From an uncultured Roseibium sp. (GTDB lineage Bacteria; Pseudomonadota; Alphaproteobacteria; Rhizobiales; Stappiaceae): a stretch of 64,000 nucleotides of DNA. This document shows, piece by piece, positions 51,489-61,131 of the stretch. Position 1 is the first letter of the stretch; every line of letters begins with the position of its first letter. A model generated the notes under the pieces. That model did not search any database. It was given only the letters and a program-made list of their open reading frames with translations, and was not told where the DNA came from. A program made the translations under genes and the position numbers. The DNA lies in contig NZ_OY769915.1 in NCBI RefSeq assembly GCF_963669205.1, forward strand, positions 4,066,001-4,130,000, read 5' to 3'.

Positions 51489-51539
51489 ACCTGATCCGGC
51501 AATCCATGCTCTGAGGCGTCAACCATGCACGCACCGACA

Positions 51540-51930
51540 AGCGGACGTGAAACGGCATGGATCCCGGATCAAGCCCGGGACGACGCAGGGATTCAGTGTC
51601 CCTCCTTCACCCTCGCTTGTCACCCCGGACGCAGCGCAGCGGAGATCCGGGGCCCACTCGCTTCCAGAGCCTATGTCGCCATGCGCGCCGCGCGCATCTT
51701 GCTCAAAAACCCCACCTGCCGACTTGCGGCTCCCTGGATTGGATCCCCGATCAAGTCGGGGATGACACCGGTTGGGGGTGGCAGAGACATGCATCTCAAT
51801 TCGTCACCCCGGACGCAGCGCAGCCGAGATCCGGGGCCCACTCGTTTCCAGAGCCTGTGTCATTATGCGCGCCGCTCGCATCTTGCTCCAGCACCCCACC
51901 TGCCGACTTGCGGCACCATGGATTGGAGGC
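51540..51930. repeat. cluster of REP-like palindromic repeats
   Basis: Family A at 51619 and 51803, the related GGATCCCCGATCAAGTCGGGGATGAC type near 51738, and a GGATCCCGGATCAAGCCCGGGACGAC copy near 51559. Between them is the recurring spacer ...CCCACTCG(C/T)TTCCAGAGC. No gene is present between 50803 and 51975. Confidence 0.85.
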
Positions 51931-51974
51931 CCGATCAAGGACGAAGCCGATGAGTGGTTTGGCGGCCCGCTCGC

Positions 51975-52988
51975 TCAGCCCGCAAAGTCGATAACGATCG
52001 TGCCTTTGGCGCGGCCCTTCTCCTGGTATGCAAGGGCGTCGGTGGCGCTGGAAAACGCGAAACCGTTCGGGTCGACCACCGGCCTGACCCTGCCCGTCTC
52101 AACGAGTTCCCTGAGTGTCGCAAGATGGCTGTAGTCCGGTGTCATCGGAACGAACCTGTACCTGCCGTTTTTTTCCCTGGCCTTGCGCCTGAGGTCACGT
52201 CCCTTGAACCAGAGGACTTGCCGCAAAAGCGGGTTGAAACCAAGACGCCTTGCGGCCTTGTCATCAACGGGACCGAACAGGCTGATAACGGTCCCACCCG
52301 GCCTGATCACGTCGAAAGCGGAAAAGGTCGCATCGCCGCCAAGTGTATCCAGCACGATGTCCAGATCGTGCACGATGTCCCTGTAATCCACGAGTTGATA
52401 GTCAAGGACGCTGTCGGCGCCGAGCCCGCGTACCCAGTCCGCGTTTTCCGTGCTTGTCGTGGTGAAGACCACGGCACCAAGCGATTTGGCATACTGGATT
52501 GCAAATGATCCGACAGCACCGCCGCCTTCGTGGATCAGGACATGGTCGCCCGCCCTGAGACCGGCGCGTTCGAACGCCTGGATGACCACGCTGCCGATAA
52601 GCGGAAGACCGGCGGCCTCGCGAAAATCGGTATTTGCCGGCATCTCCCTGACATGCGCCGCATGTGCCGACACGAACTCCGCGCACGTGTCGAGACCGAC
52701 ATTCGGCACATGGCCGAAAACCGCGTCACCCAGTTCATGCGCTGTCACGTTTGCACCCTTCGCGACAACAAGGCCCGAGACGCAAAGCCCGCGGCCATGC
52801 GGATATTTCGTTTTCACGACACAAGAGTTCTTTCCCTCTTCCGCAAGAAAATCCGACGGATTGACGGCAGCAGCGTGCACCCTGATCACAACCTCGCCGC
52901 GGCGCGGCCTGGGCTTGTTCTGCCGGTCTGCGAGAAGGACGACCCCGTCCTTCCGCTCGCGGCGTGTTTCGAATTGAAATTCAATCAT
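51975..52988 (-). CDS. NADP-dependent quinone oxidoreductase/zinc-less medium-chain dehydrogenase
   Basis: 337 residues of the quinone-oxidoreductase branch. It has the N-terminal GroES-like fold (GEVVIRVHAAAVNPSDFLAEEG), GRGLCVSGLVVAKGANV, the Rossmann motif HVLIHEGGGAVGSFAIQYAKSLGA and the C-terminal ARGKARGKTVL-like EKGRAKGTIVIDFAG. Zinc-ligand cysteines are absent. It reduces quinones or enones with NADPH. It stands alone between repeat clusters. Confidence 0.88.
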   Translation of the reverse strand: MIEFQFETRRERKDGVVLLADRQNKPRPRRGEVVIRVHAAAVNPSDFLAEEGKNSCVVKTKYPHGRGLCVSGLVVAKGANVTAHELGDAVFGHVPNVGLDTCAEFVSAHAAHVREMPANTDFREAAGLPLIGSVVIQAFERAGLRAGDHVLIHEGGGAVGSFAIQYAKSLGAVVFTTTSTENADWVRGLGADSVLDYQLVDYRDIVHDLDIVLDTLGGDATFSAFDVIRPGGTVISLFGPVDDKAARRLGFNPLLRQVLWFKGRDLRRKAREKNGRYRFVPMTPDYSHLATLRELVETGRVRPVVDPNGFAFSSATDALAYQEKGRAKGTIVIDFAG

Positions 52989-53500
52989 CGGCTTGACCCG
53001 TCAGCGGGTGCGGCGCGCCGCGTCGCAAATTTCCGCGGCGACCGGACAAGACCCTTGCCGCGCGCGCAGGGACGTGCCGGCCCATCGCACAATCTGCTGG
53101 AGAATGAAGCGGCAGGCGTGGTGCAGCAGGCCGGGCCGGAAACTGAAACACCGGCGCGGTACCACCACCTGTTTCATGCCTCGGCCTCAAGTGCCGCCAG
53201 CGAAAAACTTTCGTCATATTACGGACGCCCCAATTACAGACGCCCCCACACACAGGAGAATCTTTAGCAAGAAAAAGGTAAAAAAGGTATACACGCACGA
53301 TTTTATTGAATATCACCTGGATATTTCAGTGAAATTTTTCCGGGTTTTACTTTTTCTTACAAGTGTATAGCTTGGGTTTACTGGGAACTCGCCGTCGCGC
53401 GTCGAGGCAGGCAGGCCTGAAGGGCACGGCTGCACGCATGCGACGTGGCCGGGTGCCACCACGCCAGCGACCGCTGACGGCAGAACGCCAGCGCTACCGC
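52989..53500. other. intergenic region with an AT-rich core
   Basis: No convincing gene. From about 53255 to 53375 the DNA is strikingly AT-rich, with a loose inverted repeat (AAGAAAAAGGTAAAA near 53270 and TTTTACTTTTTCTT near 53346; TATACAC and GTGTATA nearby). It may be a promoter region or a relic of an inserted element. Confidence 0.45.
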
Positions 53501-54000
53501 CTCCCCGGTCCCGGCTCGCGCTGCGCTTGGCCGGGATGACACCGGGGTTCAGTGCCCCCCGCCTTTCCCTCCATTGTCACCCCGGACGCAGCGCAGCGGA
53601 GATCCGGGGCCGGAGAGCCACCACGCGGGCGAATGCACACGTCCGTCATTCCGGACAAGGACGGCGGAGCCGGACGCAGAGCCGGAATCCAGATTTGAGC
53701 GTGGGCGAAGCGAACACCAAAACCCCACGCCCTGCCAGTCAGAAACGGAACGGCATGGCTCCCGGCTCTGCGCTGCGCTTGGCCGGGATGACGCCGATGG
53801 GTTTGGGCACCTCTCCCTCCCTTGTCACCCCGGACGCAGCGCAGCGGAGATCCGGGGCCGGAGAGCCACCACGCGGGTGAATGCGCACGTCCGTCATTCC
53901 GGACAAGGACGGCGGAGCCGGAATCCAGATTTGAGCGTGAGCGAAGCGAACACCAAAACCCCACCTGCCGTTTGTGGCACCATGGATTGGCTCCCGGCGC
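53500..54000. repeat. cluster of REP-like palindromic repeats
   Basis: Family A at 53577 and 53824, family B near 53646 and 53894, and family C ends (CCGGGATGAC) at 53531 and 53783, in the same alternation and orientation as at 47.7-48.4 kb. Confidence 0.85.
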
Positions 54001-54009
54001 GCGCCGCGC

Positions 54010-55224
54010 TCACCCGGTTGCATGGGCCTCGCGTGCGTCAACGGCTGGCGGATGCGTCATCTCCGCGAAGCCGCGTCCGAAGGTGATCGCCCTTTGAATA
54101 CCCTCCTCGTAAAAGTCCAGGGCCATCGGACATTGCACATCGGGCAGCACGGCGACGTCATAGAGTTCATCAACCTCTCCCTGAATGCGCAGCCATTCCA
54201 CGGTTTCGCGGGATTGAAGATTGATGATCTGGAGGCCGCACCAGGGCTCGGCATTTCGCGACTTCAGAGCCGCATCGAGGTCCAGACCGGCAAAGGACTC
54301 GTCGCGCGGCAGCGACAGGCCGACAATGGCGTTGTTGTTGTGAAAGGCGAGCCCGCGCAGGAAACCGGGGCAAAAAGCGATCGGCTCGACCGCACCGGTC
54401 GTACGATCGATCCGGCACAGATTGCCGCGTCCGGCGTCGAGAACATAGAGCCCGTTCCGGTAAAGCCGCGGCGAATGCGGCATGGACAATGCCTCGGTGA
54501 GCAGCGTATCGGTTGTGACGTCCATGATCAGGCCACCGTCGCTGCGGTGGTCGCGCCAGCCGGCCGCAACATCCGTGCGGGAGACGGCAGTCACGTAACG
54601 CGGATGGCCGTCTTCCATGGCAAGACCGTTGAGATGGCAACGGTCTTCGACGGCCAGTTCGGAAATGAAGAGCGGTTTCCACAGCGGACGGAAGGAATGC
54701 ACCGGATCCGTCACCGCAAGGCAGGAACAGGCCGTGTTCACGAAGATGATCCGGCCATTTGCATCGAGGGCGAGGTCATGTGCGGCCACGTTTCCGGTGA
54801 CAAAGGACTGGCGGGGAACGTAGCACTTGTCATAGGTCTCGTCCGCAATGGACCTCTTCGACAGGATGTTCTCAAGACGCCAGAACTGGTGCAGCGTTCC
54901 GAGGTAAAGGCGTTGAGACGCCGGATCGGTCCAGAGCCCCATGGCCCTGTCGAAGTTCCGCTGGTGAAACGAAAGCGCCCCAGTTTTCATCACACCGATC
55001 AGAAACAGCTTGCCGGTCTTGTAGGACGTAAACGCCAGCGAGCACTTGTTGCGAAGCAGCCAACGGACAATGCCGGGCGAACAGGAGATTTCCAGCCTGG
55101 TTTCGGTTTTTTCCGGCGCTGCGTCTTTGGCGGTGTTTCCGCCCTTTTGCGGCTGAGCCTTGCCAGCACCCGTCGCGCGCGCGGTTTTGAGCTTGCTCGC
55201 CTTGATGTTTTTTGGTCCGGACAC
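54010..55224 (-). CDS. TIGR03032 family protein (DUF4915-like)
   Basis: 404 residues from a GTG at 55222-55224, with GAGGAGA upstream. The first 40 residues are Lys/Ala-rich and low-complexity. The body has the family's recurrent propeller-like strands (SLAFTSYKTGKLFLIGV, SFHQRNFDRAMGLW, LYLGTLHQFWRLENIL, HDLALDANGRIIFVNTACSCLAV, PRYVTAVSRTDVAAGWRDHRSDGG, LYVLDAGRGNLCRIDR). Biochemical function is not established for this family. There are no operon partners. Confidence 0.8.
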   Translation of the reverse strand: MSGPKNIKASKLKTARATGAGKAQPQKGGNTAKDAAPEKTETRLEISCSPGIVRWLLRNKCSLAFTSYKTGKLFLIGVMKTGALSFHQRNFDRAMGLWTDPASQRLYLGTLHQFWRLENILSKRSIADETYDKCYVPRQSFVTGNVAAHDLALDANGRIIFVNTACSCLAVTDPVHSFRPLWKPLFISELAVEDRCHLNGLAMEDGHPRYVTAVSRTDVAAGWRDHRSDGGLIMDVTTDTLLTEALSMPHSPRLYRNGLYVLDAGRGNLCRIDRTTGAVEPIAFCPGFLRGLAFHNNNAIVGLSLPRDESFAGLDLDAALKSRNAEPWCGLQIINLQSRETVEWLRIQGEVDELYDVAVLPDVQCPMALDFYEEGIQRAITFGRGFAEMTHPPAVDAREAHATG

Positions 55225-55289
55225 TCTGCGTCTCCTCTTTTTGTTTCGCTCCGCGAACGCTCTGCCGCGTTTTCGTTTTCTCCCCGACC

Positions 55290-55716
55290 GTCACCCCCGG
55301 ATTTGACACTCCCCTCATCCTGAGGAGGACCGCCAGGTCCGTCTCGAAGGATCGGCGGCAGGAGCAGGCGTGTGCGGCCCATCCTTCGAGACGCGCGATT
55401 GCGCTCCTCAGGATGAGGTCAGGGGCGTGGCGGTCCCGTCCCTCTCAACCGTCACCCCGGACGCAGCGAAGCGGAGATCCAGGGCCGGGGTGCCGCCACG
55501 CCAGCGGCAGCTTCCGGCACGAACGCCAACGCTTGTGCCGCCCCGGTCCCGGCTCGCGCTCCGCTTGGCCGGGATGACTGCGGTGGGTGTCGATCCAATA
55601 CATTTCCCTCTCCGTCATTGCCGGACTTGATCCGGTAATCCATGCCCTGACGCTTCAACCGCGCAGTCCCTGACATGCGGAAACGAAACGGCATGGATCC
55701 CGGATCAGGTCCGGGA
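55290..55716. repeat. REP-like repeats including a second palindrome type
   Basis: Contains a long imperfect palindrome of the 'CCTCATCCTGAGGAGG...CTCCTCAGGATGAGG' type (about 55314-55423), a family A copy at 55451, a CCGGGATGAC end at 55569, and the intact palindrome GCCGGACTTGATCCGG near 55617. The CCGGGA at 55711-55716 is the left flank of the first IS110 insertion. Confidence 0.8.
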
Positions 55717-55748
55717 TTGTTTCTGCTTTTTGTTGTATTTTTGTAGGT

Positions 55749-55905
55749 GGCCATCTGGCTGAGCAATAGCCAGATGGCCAGTGACAGGCGACCGTTCCGG
55801 GATCGGGTTTTCACCCGTTGTCATCATGGTTCCCTGCCACTTCCTTTTCCCGCTTGGAGAGTTGATTGGGCCTCTGTGACAGCACGCCCGCAAACAATCC
55901 GAAGC
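55749..55905 (+). ncRNA. predicted IS110 bridge RNA, copy 1
   Basis: A 12-bp 5' hairpin (55749-55760 with 55768-55779) comes first. A target loop follows. Its outer stem is AGTG-CAGG-ACC (55780-55793) with GGT-CCTG-CACT (55828-55841); its inner hairpin is CGGGT-TTTC-ACCCG (55804-55817). The left guide TCCGGGAT (55796-55803) matches the target's left side. The right guide TTGTCATC (55818-55825) is complementary to GATGACAA. The donor loop has an inner GGGC/GCCC stem (55868-55871/55886-55889). Its left guide GAGTTGATT (55859-55867) equals the IS right end and its right guide AAACAATC (55892-55899) is complementary to the left end. The layout is that of IS621-type bridge RNAs. Confidence 0.8.
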
Positions 55906-55925
55906 ACGAACAGGTTACCACTGTC

Positions 55926-56873
55926 ATGACCCGTCTTGAAAGAGCTCCGGCCGCGGTTGCCGGAATTGATGTTTCCAAAGACACCCTGGCCGTCTTTGAC
56001 GAGGCCCGCCAGTGCCTGTCCACCGTGCGCAACAGCCCGGCAGCCGTTCGCAAGATGATCGCCGGTCTCGCCCCTGGAACGATGGTGATCTTTGAGCCCA
56101 CCGGCGGCTTTGAGGCGCTGCTGGCAGCAGAGCTGGCCGCGCAAGGCATTGCGAGCCACCGGGCAGATACCTTGAAAGTCAAAGCCTTTATCAAGTCCTT
56201 CGGCCGCCTGGCCAAAACCGATGCGATCGACGCCAAGGCCTTGGCCCACTATGGCCGGGAACGCTGGAACCTCCTGGGTCTCTATCAGCCAGCAGACAAA
56301 CGTCAGGCCCAACTGGCTGCCCTGGTCGCCCGCCGCCAGGACCTCCTGACGATCAAAACTGCGGAAACAAACCGCTCCAAGGCTCCAGGAAATCCACTCA
56401 TCTCAAGGTCCTGCAAGACTGTGATCGCCTGTCTTTGCCGTCAGATTGAAAAGATCGACAATGACATCGAGCAGATGATTGCCGCCTGTCAAACCTTGAC
56501 CCGCCGCGCCCGGATCTACCGCTCCCTGCCGGGTGTCGGACCAAGAACGGCCATTGCCTTGCTGGCAACAATGCCGGAGCTTGGCACCCTGACACGAAGG
56601 CAGGCCGCCTCCCTGGCAGGTCTTGCGCCACACCCAAGAGACAGCGGCACATTGAAGGGTTACAGGAAAATGCGAGGAGGTCGGCCCCAAGTGCGTCAAA
56701 ACCTCTTCATGGCAGCCCTGGTCGGAGCAAGGGTAGAAGGACCATTACGTACCTTCTATCAACGCCTTATCAAAAACGGAAAGAAACCGATCGTCGCCGT
56801 CGCTGCCATCATGAGAAAGATAATCGTAATCCTAAACGCAAGGGCAAGAGACGAAATCACGACAATGAGTTGA
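55926..56873 (+). CDS. IS110-family transposase, copy 1
   Basis: 315 residues from the ATG at 55926; the frame is open back to 55866 but that part overlaps the bridge-RNA donor loop. The N-terminal RuvC-like DEDD domain starts AAVAGIDVSKDTLAVFDEAR (first Asp), then GTMVIFEPTGGFEALLAAEL (Glu) and KTDAIDAKALAHYG (last Asp pair). The C-terminal transposase_20 domain contains YRSLPGVGPRTAIALLATMPELG and LAGLAPHPRDSGTLKGYRKMRGGRPQVRQNLFMAAL, with the catalytic Ser expected in the HPRDSGT segment. The protein ends at the IS border. Confidence 0.93.
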   Translation: MTRLERAPAAVAGIDVSKDTLAVFDEARQCLSTVRNSPAAVRKMIAGLAPGTMVIFEPTGGFEALLAAELAAQGIASHRADTLKVKAFIKSFGRLAKTDAIDAKALAHYGRERWNLLGLYQPADKRQAQLAALVARRQDLLTIKTAETNRSKAPGNPLISRSCKTVIACLCRQIEKIDNDIEQMIAACQTLTRRARIYRSLPGVGPRTAIALLATMPELGTLTRRQAASLAGLAPHPRDSGTLKGYRKMRGGRPQVRQNLFMAALVGARVEGPLRTFYQRLIKNGKKPIVAVAAIMRKIIVILNARARDEITTMS

Positions 56874-57260
56874 TGACGCTGAGTGGGTACGGGCACCCGC
56901 GGGATGCACACGCCCGTCATTCCGGACAAGGACGGCGGAGCCGGACGCAGAGACGGAATCCAGATTTGAGCGTGAGCGAAGCGAACACCAAATCCCACCT
57001 GCCGTTTGTGGCGCGCTGGATTAGGTCCCGGCTCTGCGCTGCGCTTGGCCGGGATGACGGTGGTGGGTGTGGGCACTTCTCCATTCCCTCCATTGCCACC
57101 CCGGACGAACATCGTGAGATCCGGGGCCCACTCGTTTCCAGAGCCTGTGTCGCTGTTCGCGCGGCGCGCATCTTGCTCCAAATCCCACCTGCCGTTTGTG
57201 GCACCCTGGATTGGATCCAGGATCAGGTTTGGGATGACGCCGGATGGGATATGCCCGACA
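56874..57260. repeat. REP-like repeats between IS copy 1 and the autotransporter gene
   Basis: TGAC at 56874 is the right flank of the IS target. Family B copy near 56918, CCGGGATGAC at 57049, a diverged family A copy near 57098 (CCACCCCGGACGAACATCG), and a GGATCCAGGATCAGGTTTGGGATGAC copy near 57213. No gene. Confidence 0.8.
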
Positions 57261-57282
57261 CCCGGCAACCCCACCTTCGAAA

Positions 57283-57325
57283 CAAAAAAAAAGCTGGCCG
57301 CCTGGAGGTCCGCCGGCGGCCAGCT
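57283..57325 (-). terminator. terminator of the autotransporter gene
   Basis: AGCTGGCCGCC (57292-57302) and GGCGGCCAGCT (57315-57325) form an 11-pair stem. On the minus strand it is followed by nine T residues. It lies 51 bases past the stop. Confidence 0.9.
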
Positions 57326-57375
57326 CTGGGGAGGTCCCCGCCGAAGCGGGGCCATATGTCCGGACGCGGTTTGCG

Positions 57376-59985
57376 TCAGAACCTCAGCGTCAAACCCGCG
57401 TTGACGGACACCTGTTCATCCGAATTGATGCTGGCCTTGATAAATGCCGGGCCGATATCCAGCGCTGCGAACCCGCCGGCGGAAAACCCGTTGTTGTAGG
57501 GCGTGCTGAGCCCGTCACCTGTCGTTGTGAAACCTGTGAGGGAGAGGGTTGAGTCGATATCCTCACCGTCAGCGTAACTTGCCTCCGCGCCATAGCGGAA
57601 CCGGGCCCGGAACCTTTCACTGAGCTTCGGGATGTTCTGCACCATCTCGAACTTCGCCCCGACAACGTGGTTCAAGCGCTGCTCCACCTCAAGTTTCTCG
57701 CCGCCGGAAAGCGTGTAGGAATGGCTCTGGGTCCAGCCGCCGAGATAGTTCAGACGCAGCGAGCTGCCGATGGGTCCGTCGATGAGCAGCGAAGGCGACA
57801 GGAAGACCGAGGCATAGTCGGAACTCATGGTATGAATTCCCGTCGAAACGCGGTTGTCGGCCGTGTCCCGTTCGCTGTGATTATACGAAACACCGGCGGT
57901 CAGCGACAGGTCGAACCGGTCCCGGATCGTGGTGGCGATCCCGCCGAAAAGCGTGCCGGACTGGGTGTCGAAGCCGGTGTCGTTGTCCATCCAGTCGATG
58001 CTGTCGACCTTGCTGTAGGCCGCACCGAGGAAATAGCTGCGCTCGGGCATGTTGACACCGATGATCGTCCCGGCCGAATAGCCGTTGAAACCGCCCTCGT
58101 GCTCGTCGGTGGCCTCGGAACCGACACCGACCTCTCCATCGCCCGGGTCCCGCACCCAGCCCGCGAACATCTGCGCCCACTTGTTGGACATGCCGGCCCC
58201 GTCATCGCCGTTGAAGCCGAAATCGCCGGACGGCGGCCGGTTTTCTGTGCTGCTGTCGACCGCGTCCTGGATCATGGAGACCATGGACCAGGTTGCCTGA
58301 TCCTGCTGCGAGTAGGATTCCAGATCGAATGTATACGCCACGTTGTCGATCAGAGCATAACCGTTGGGGGCAATGAAGACATCAGGAAAATGCCCTTTAT
58401 ATCCATTTGCGTAGTTGTACCGATTTAAGTAAAATTCTTCAAAGCCAGACGCCCGAGTGCCAGACGCCGTATCGAAGCGCACGGCCGCGTTGTAACCGTC
58501 ACCAAAGGTCAGATGCCATTCGTCGTTCGCTGCCGGATTTACGTTGATATCGCCAACAAGGATCGAGCCATCGAACAAATAAAGGTTGTTCACGCGGAGA
58601 ATGCCCTGACCCTGAAATTCATCTGCATCAAGCACGATCGACCAGCCATTCTGAACGATGATCGACCCGTAGTTGTAGAAATCCTGACCCGAGTCTCCCG
58701 CGATATGCACCCCGGCACCCATCGCGTCCGGCGCGTTGTTGCTGATGTTGACCTGGATAAGGCCTGCGTTCACAGTCTTGTTTCTGTAGTCTTGTTCCGT
58801 GCCGTCGGTTCTGTAGTCGTCGGTCGCGGCATCATCATCGTAATTCAGGATTGCTCTATCCGAAAAGACCTGCATGCCCACGGCATAGAGAGCCACTCCT
58901 AGCGTAGGGGTCGCCGCGTTGCCACCGTCCACGATGATGGTTCCATAGTTGTAGACCCCAAGTCCGGACCCGTCCGCATCCATACCGATACCGGTCGATT
59001 CCAGGTTGATCGTGCCATAATTGTACATGTCGACATTGTGCGCTTCCGTGCGCATGCCCGAAGCATCGTCTCGGTCTCCGCTGGTGCCCGGTGCATTGTC
59101 CAAACTCACTCTGATGGTACCGTAGTTATGCATCGCCGCATCGACGATGTAGATGTATTGGTCAAGTTCTGATTTGTCTTGTAGAGCACTAACGTCCTCT
59201 TCGTCGGTGCCATCTATCCGCATCCCGTGGATGTCCGTGTCCGTCGACTCCTTTGTAGCCTCGATCACTCCCCTGTTGACCAGGAGGTGACCGGTCAGGG
59301 TTTCGAACCTGTTGTCGGCGGGAAGACCAACAACAACTGCCGGGTTCCATCCATAGGCAATCATACCCCGCGTGCGGTGCGCGTTGATCATGGAAATCGT
59401 TCCGTTGTTCAAAAGGAACCCGTCATTCCCACGGCCGAAAACCATTCCGTAACCATAGTCACCGCGTATGTTTATCTGATTGTTGTTGATGAGTTGCGCG
59501 CCCTCCCCGCGGACGAACATGGCTGAAGCACTGGTATTGTTGTCAACACCAGGATCATCAACGTCGATCAGGCCATTGTTGATGACCAGCGCATTGTCGG
59601 CATTGACGATATACATGCCGTCGGCGTAGCCGAAGCTTCGTGCGGCGGAATCGCTGGGTCCAGTGTTGAGCGCGGTTCCCCAGGTAATGATTGTCCCATT
59701 GTTGGTGATGACGACATCGGCCACGCCGTCGACAAACAGACCGGCGCCATCCTCGTCGATAGTCATCGTGACGCCTTCCTCAACGGTCAGCGTGCCGCCA
59801 TCAGCTGTCAGTTCGTTGGTCCCGCCCGGCCAGTCCCCGTTCGTTTCATTCAAGTTATCGGTGTTGTCGATCGTAACGTTCTGCGCATTCGCCACACCCG
59901 GCGCGACAACAAGCGCGGTGGCCAGAAACAGCGGACAGGCGGACCGTCCGAACAGCGTTGCAAGAGACGTTGAGTGCTTCAGCAT
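57376..59985 (-). CDS. autotransporter (type Va) with beta-helical passenger
   Basis: 869 residues from the ATG at 59983-59985 (MLKHSTSLATLFGRSACPLF, signal peptide ending near ANA). The passenger (about 35-600) is rich in Asn/Gly and has recurring rungs of the form NNGTI or NYGTI (ITNNGTIITW, VINNGLIDV, LLNNGTISM, MHNYGTIRV, MYNYGTINL, VYNYGTIIV, FYNYGSIIV), the mark of a right-handed beta-helix. The C-terminal 260-270 residues from KWAQMFAGWVRDP are an autotransporter barrel ending in the required aromatic (VNAGLTLRF). Probably a surface adhesin. It is bracketed by inverted IS110 copies, so a strand switch by recombination is possible. Confidence 0.92.
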   Translation of the reverse strand: MLKHSTSLATLFGRSACPLFLATALVVAPGVANAQNVTIDNTDNLNETNGDWPGGTNELTADGGTLTVEEGVTMTIDEDGAGLFVDGVADVVITNNGTIITWGTALNTGPSDSAARSFGYADGMYIVNADNALVINNGLIDVDDPGVDNNTSASAMFVRGEGAQLINNNQINIRGDYGYGMVFGRGNDGFLLNNGTISMINAHRTRGMIAYGWNPAVVVGLPADNRFETLTGHLLVNRGVIEATKESTDTDIHGMRIDGTDEEDVSALQDKSELDQYIYIVDAAMHNYGTIRVSLDNAPGTSGDRDDASGMRTEAHNVDMYNYGTINLESTGIGMDADGSGLGVYNYGTIIVDGGNAATPTLGVALYAVGMQVFSDRAILNYDDDAATDDYRTDGTEQDYRNKTVNAGLIQVNISNNAPDAMGAGVHIAGDSGQDFYNYGSIIVQNGWSIVLDADEFQGQGILRVNNLYLFDGSILVGDINVNPAANDEWHLTFGDGYNAAVRFDTASGTRASGFEEFYLNRYNYANGYKGHFPDVFIAPNGYALIDNVAYTFDLESYSQQDQATWSMVSMIQDAVDSSTENRPPSGDFGFNGDDGAGMSNKWAQMFAGWVRDPGDGEVGVGSEATDEHEGGFNGYSAGTIIGVNMPERSYFLGAAYSKVDSIDWMDNDTGFDTQSGTLFGGIATTIRDRFDLSLTAGVSYNHSERDTADNRVSTGIHTMSSDYASVFLSPSLLIDGPIGSSLRLNYLGGWTQSHSYTLSGGEKLEVEQRLNHVVGAKFEMVQNIPKLSERFRARFRYGAEASYADGEDIDSTLSLTGFTTTGDGLSTPYNNGFSAGGFAALDIGPAFIKASINSDEQVSVNAGLTLRF

Positions 59986-60480
59986 TGATACTAATTCCCA
60001 GCCGGTAATACAGGTTGCCCCCAATCTCCCTGATTTCCCTGCCGCCGCGTTATGCCGCTGAGCGCAGAGGCCGGGCTGATGCTCCTGATATTCAAATCAT
60101 TGATTTTGTTGGATTTTTATTACCGTAGAAATTGCTATTACGCATTTAGCGAAAATTTTAGGGTCCGGAGCGTTGCCAATTGCAATCTCCCGGCAGTCCA
60201 CCTGCGCGAATCCTCACGGTGGAACTGCGGAGGCAAGATTGAACACCGGCCACGGGAAACCACATCAAACATATGAAAAATATAAGATTTCAGAAGTGGA
60301 ACCGGAGGGCTTGCACATCGGAACCGGAGCCCGGATATGTTCCGTTTTGACCGCACAAATCTCGGCACCGTTGCAGATTTGTCACCCGTCTCGTGGCGGC
60401 ACCTGAGGTCCGATGGGCACATACCGCAACATCAAGGGCATCGTTTCCGCCGATCGTCGTGGACGGTTCAGATCCGCGAT
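59986..60480. other. AT-rich region upstream of the autotransporter
   Basis: No gene recognised. The part 60085-60160 is AT-rich and probably contains the autotransporter promoter. The remainder shows no repeat family member and no clear operator. Confidence 0.5.
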
Positions 60481-61131
60481 GACGCCCGCGGGCGCGCACC
60501 TCACCCTCCCTTGTCACCCCGGACGCAGCGCAGCGGAGATCCGGGGTCCACTCGTTTCCAGAGCAGGTGCCGTCCTGGCTTGTGGCCGGCGTCGCGCTCC
60601 GGCACTGCTTCTTCCAATTCGCGGCACGCTGGATTGGATCCCCGATCAAGTCGGGGATGACGCCGGTGGGGGGGGCAAAGACAGGTGTCCCTGTTCGTCA
60701 CCCCGGACGCAGCGCAGCGAAGATCCGGGGCCCACTCGTTTCCAGAGCAGGTGCCGCCATGCAAGGAGCCCGCATCCGGCTCAAACACCCCAATGACCGT
60801 CTTGCGGCACGCTGGATTGGATCCCCGATCAGGTCGGGGATGACACCGGCGGGGTGGGCGCCTCACCCTCTCCTCCCTTGTCACCCCGGACGCAGCGCAG
60901 CGGAGATCCGGGGCCGGAGAGCCACCACGCGGGCGAATGCACACGTCCGTCATTCCGGACAAGGACGGCGGAGCCGGACGCAGAGCCGGAATCCAGATTT
61001 GAGCGTGAGCGAAGCAAACACCAAAACCCCACGCCCTGCCAGTCAGAAACGGAACGGCATGGATCCCGGCTCGCGCTCCGCTTGGCCGGGATGACACCGG
61101 TGGGTGTGGGGCGCTTCTCCCTCCCTTGTCA
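60480..61131. repeat. cluster of REP-like palindromic repeats (right flank of IS copy 2)
   Basis: Family A at 60513, 60697 and 60880; GGGGATGACACCGG/GGGGATGACGCCGG types near 60652 and 60835; family B near 60952; family C ending CCGGGATGAC at 61086. The cluster ends in TTGTCA at 61131, where the second IS is inserted; the interrupted family A copy resumes at 62289 with CCCCGGACGC. Confidence 0.85.

Larger units (their letters stand above)
55717..56873 (+). mobile_element. IS110-family insertion sequence, copy 1 (1157 bp)
   Basis: Bounds come from comparison with the inverted copy at 61132-62288: both start TTGTTTCTGC and end GAGTTGA, and flanking DNA diverges exactly there. The left flank is TCCGGGA and the right flank TGACGC, i.e. 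insertion into TCCGGGA|TGAC, the end of a REP-like repeat. There are no terminal inverted repeats and no target duplication, as expected for IS110. The non-coding left end (about 209 bp) encodes a predicted bridge RNA. The transposase stop codon is the last three bases. Confidence 0.9.

Noticed and set aside
52981..53316. Possible 111-codon gene on the minus strand upstream of the quinone oxidoreductase
   Set aside because: The composition is biased, with no ribosome site or recognisable domain; it spans the AT-rich intergenic region.
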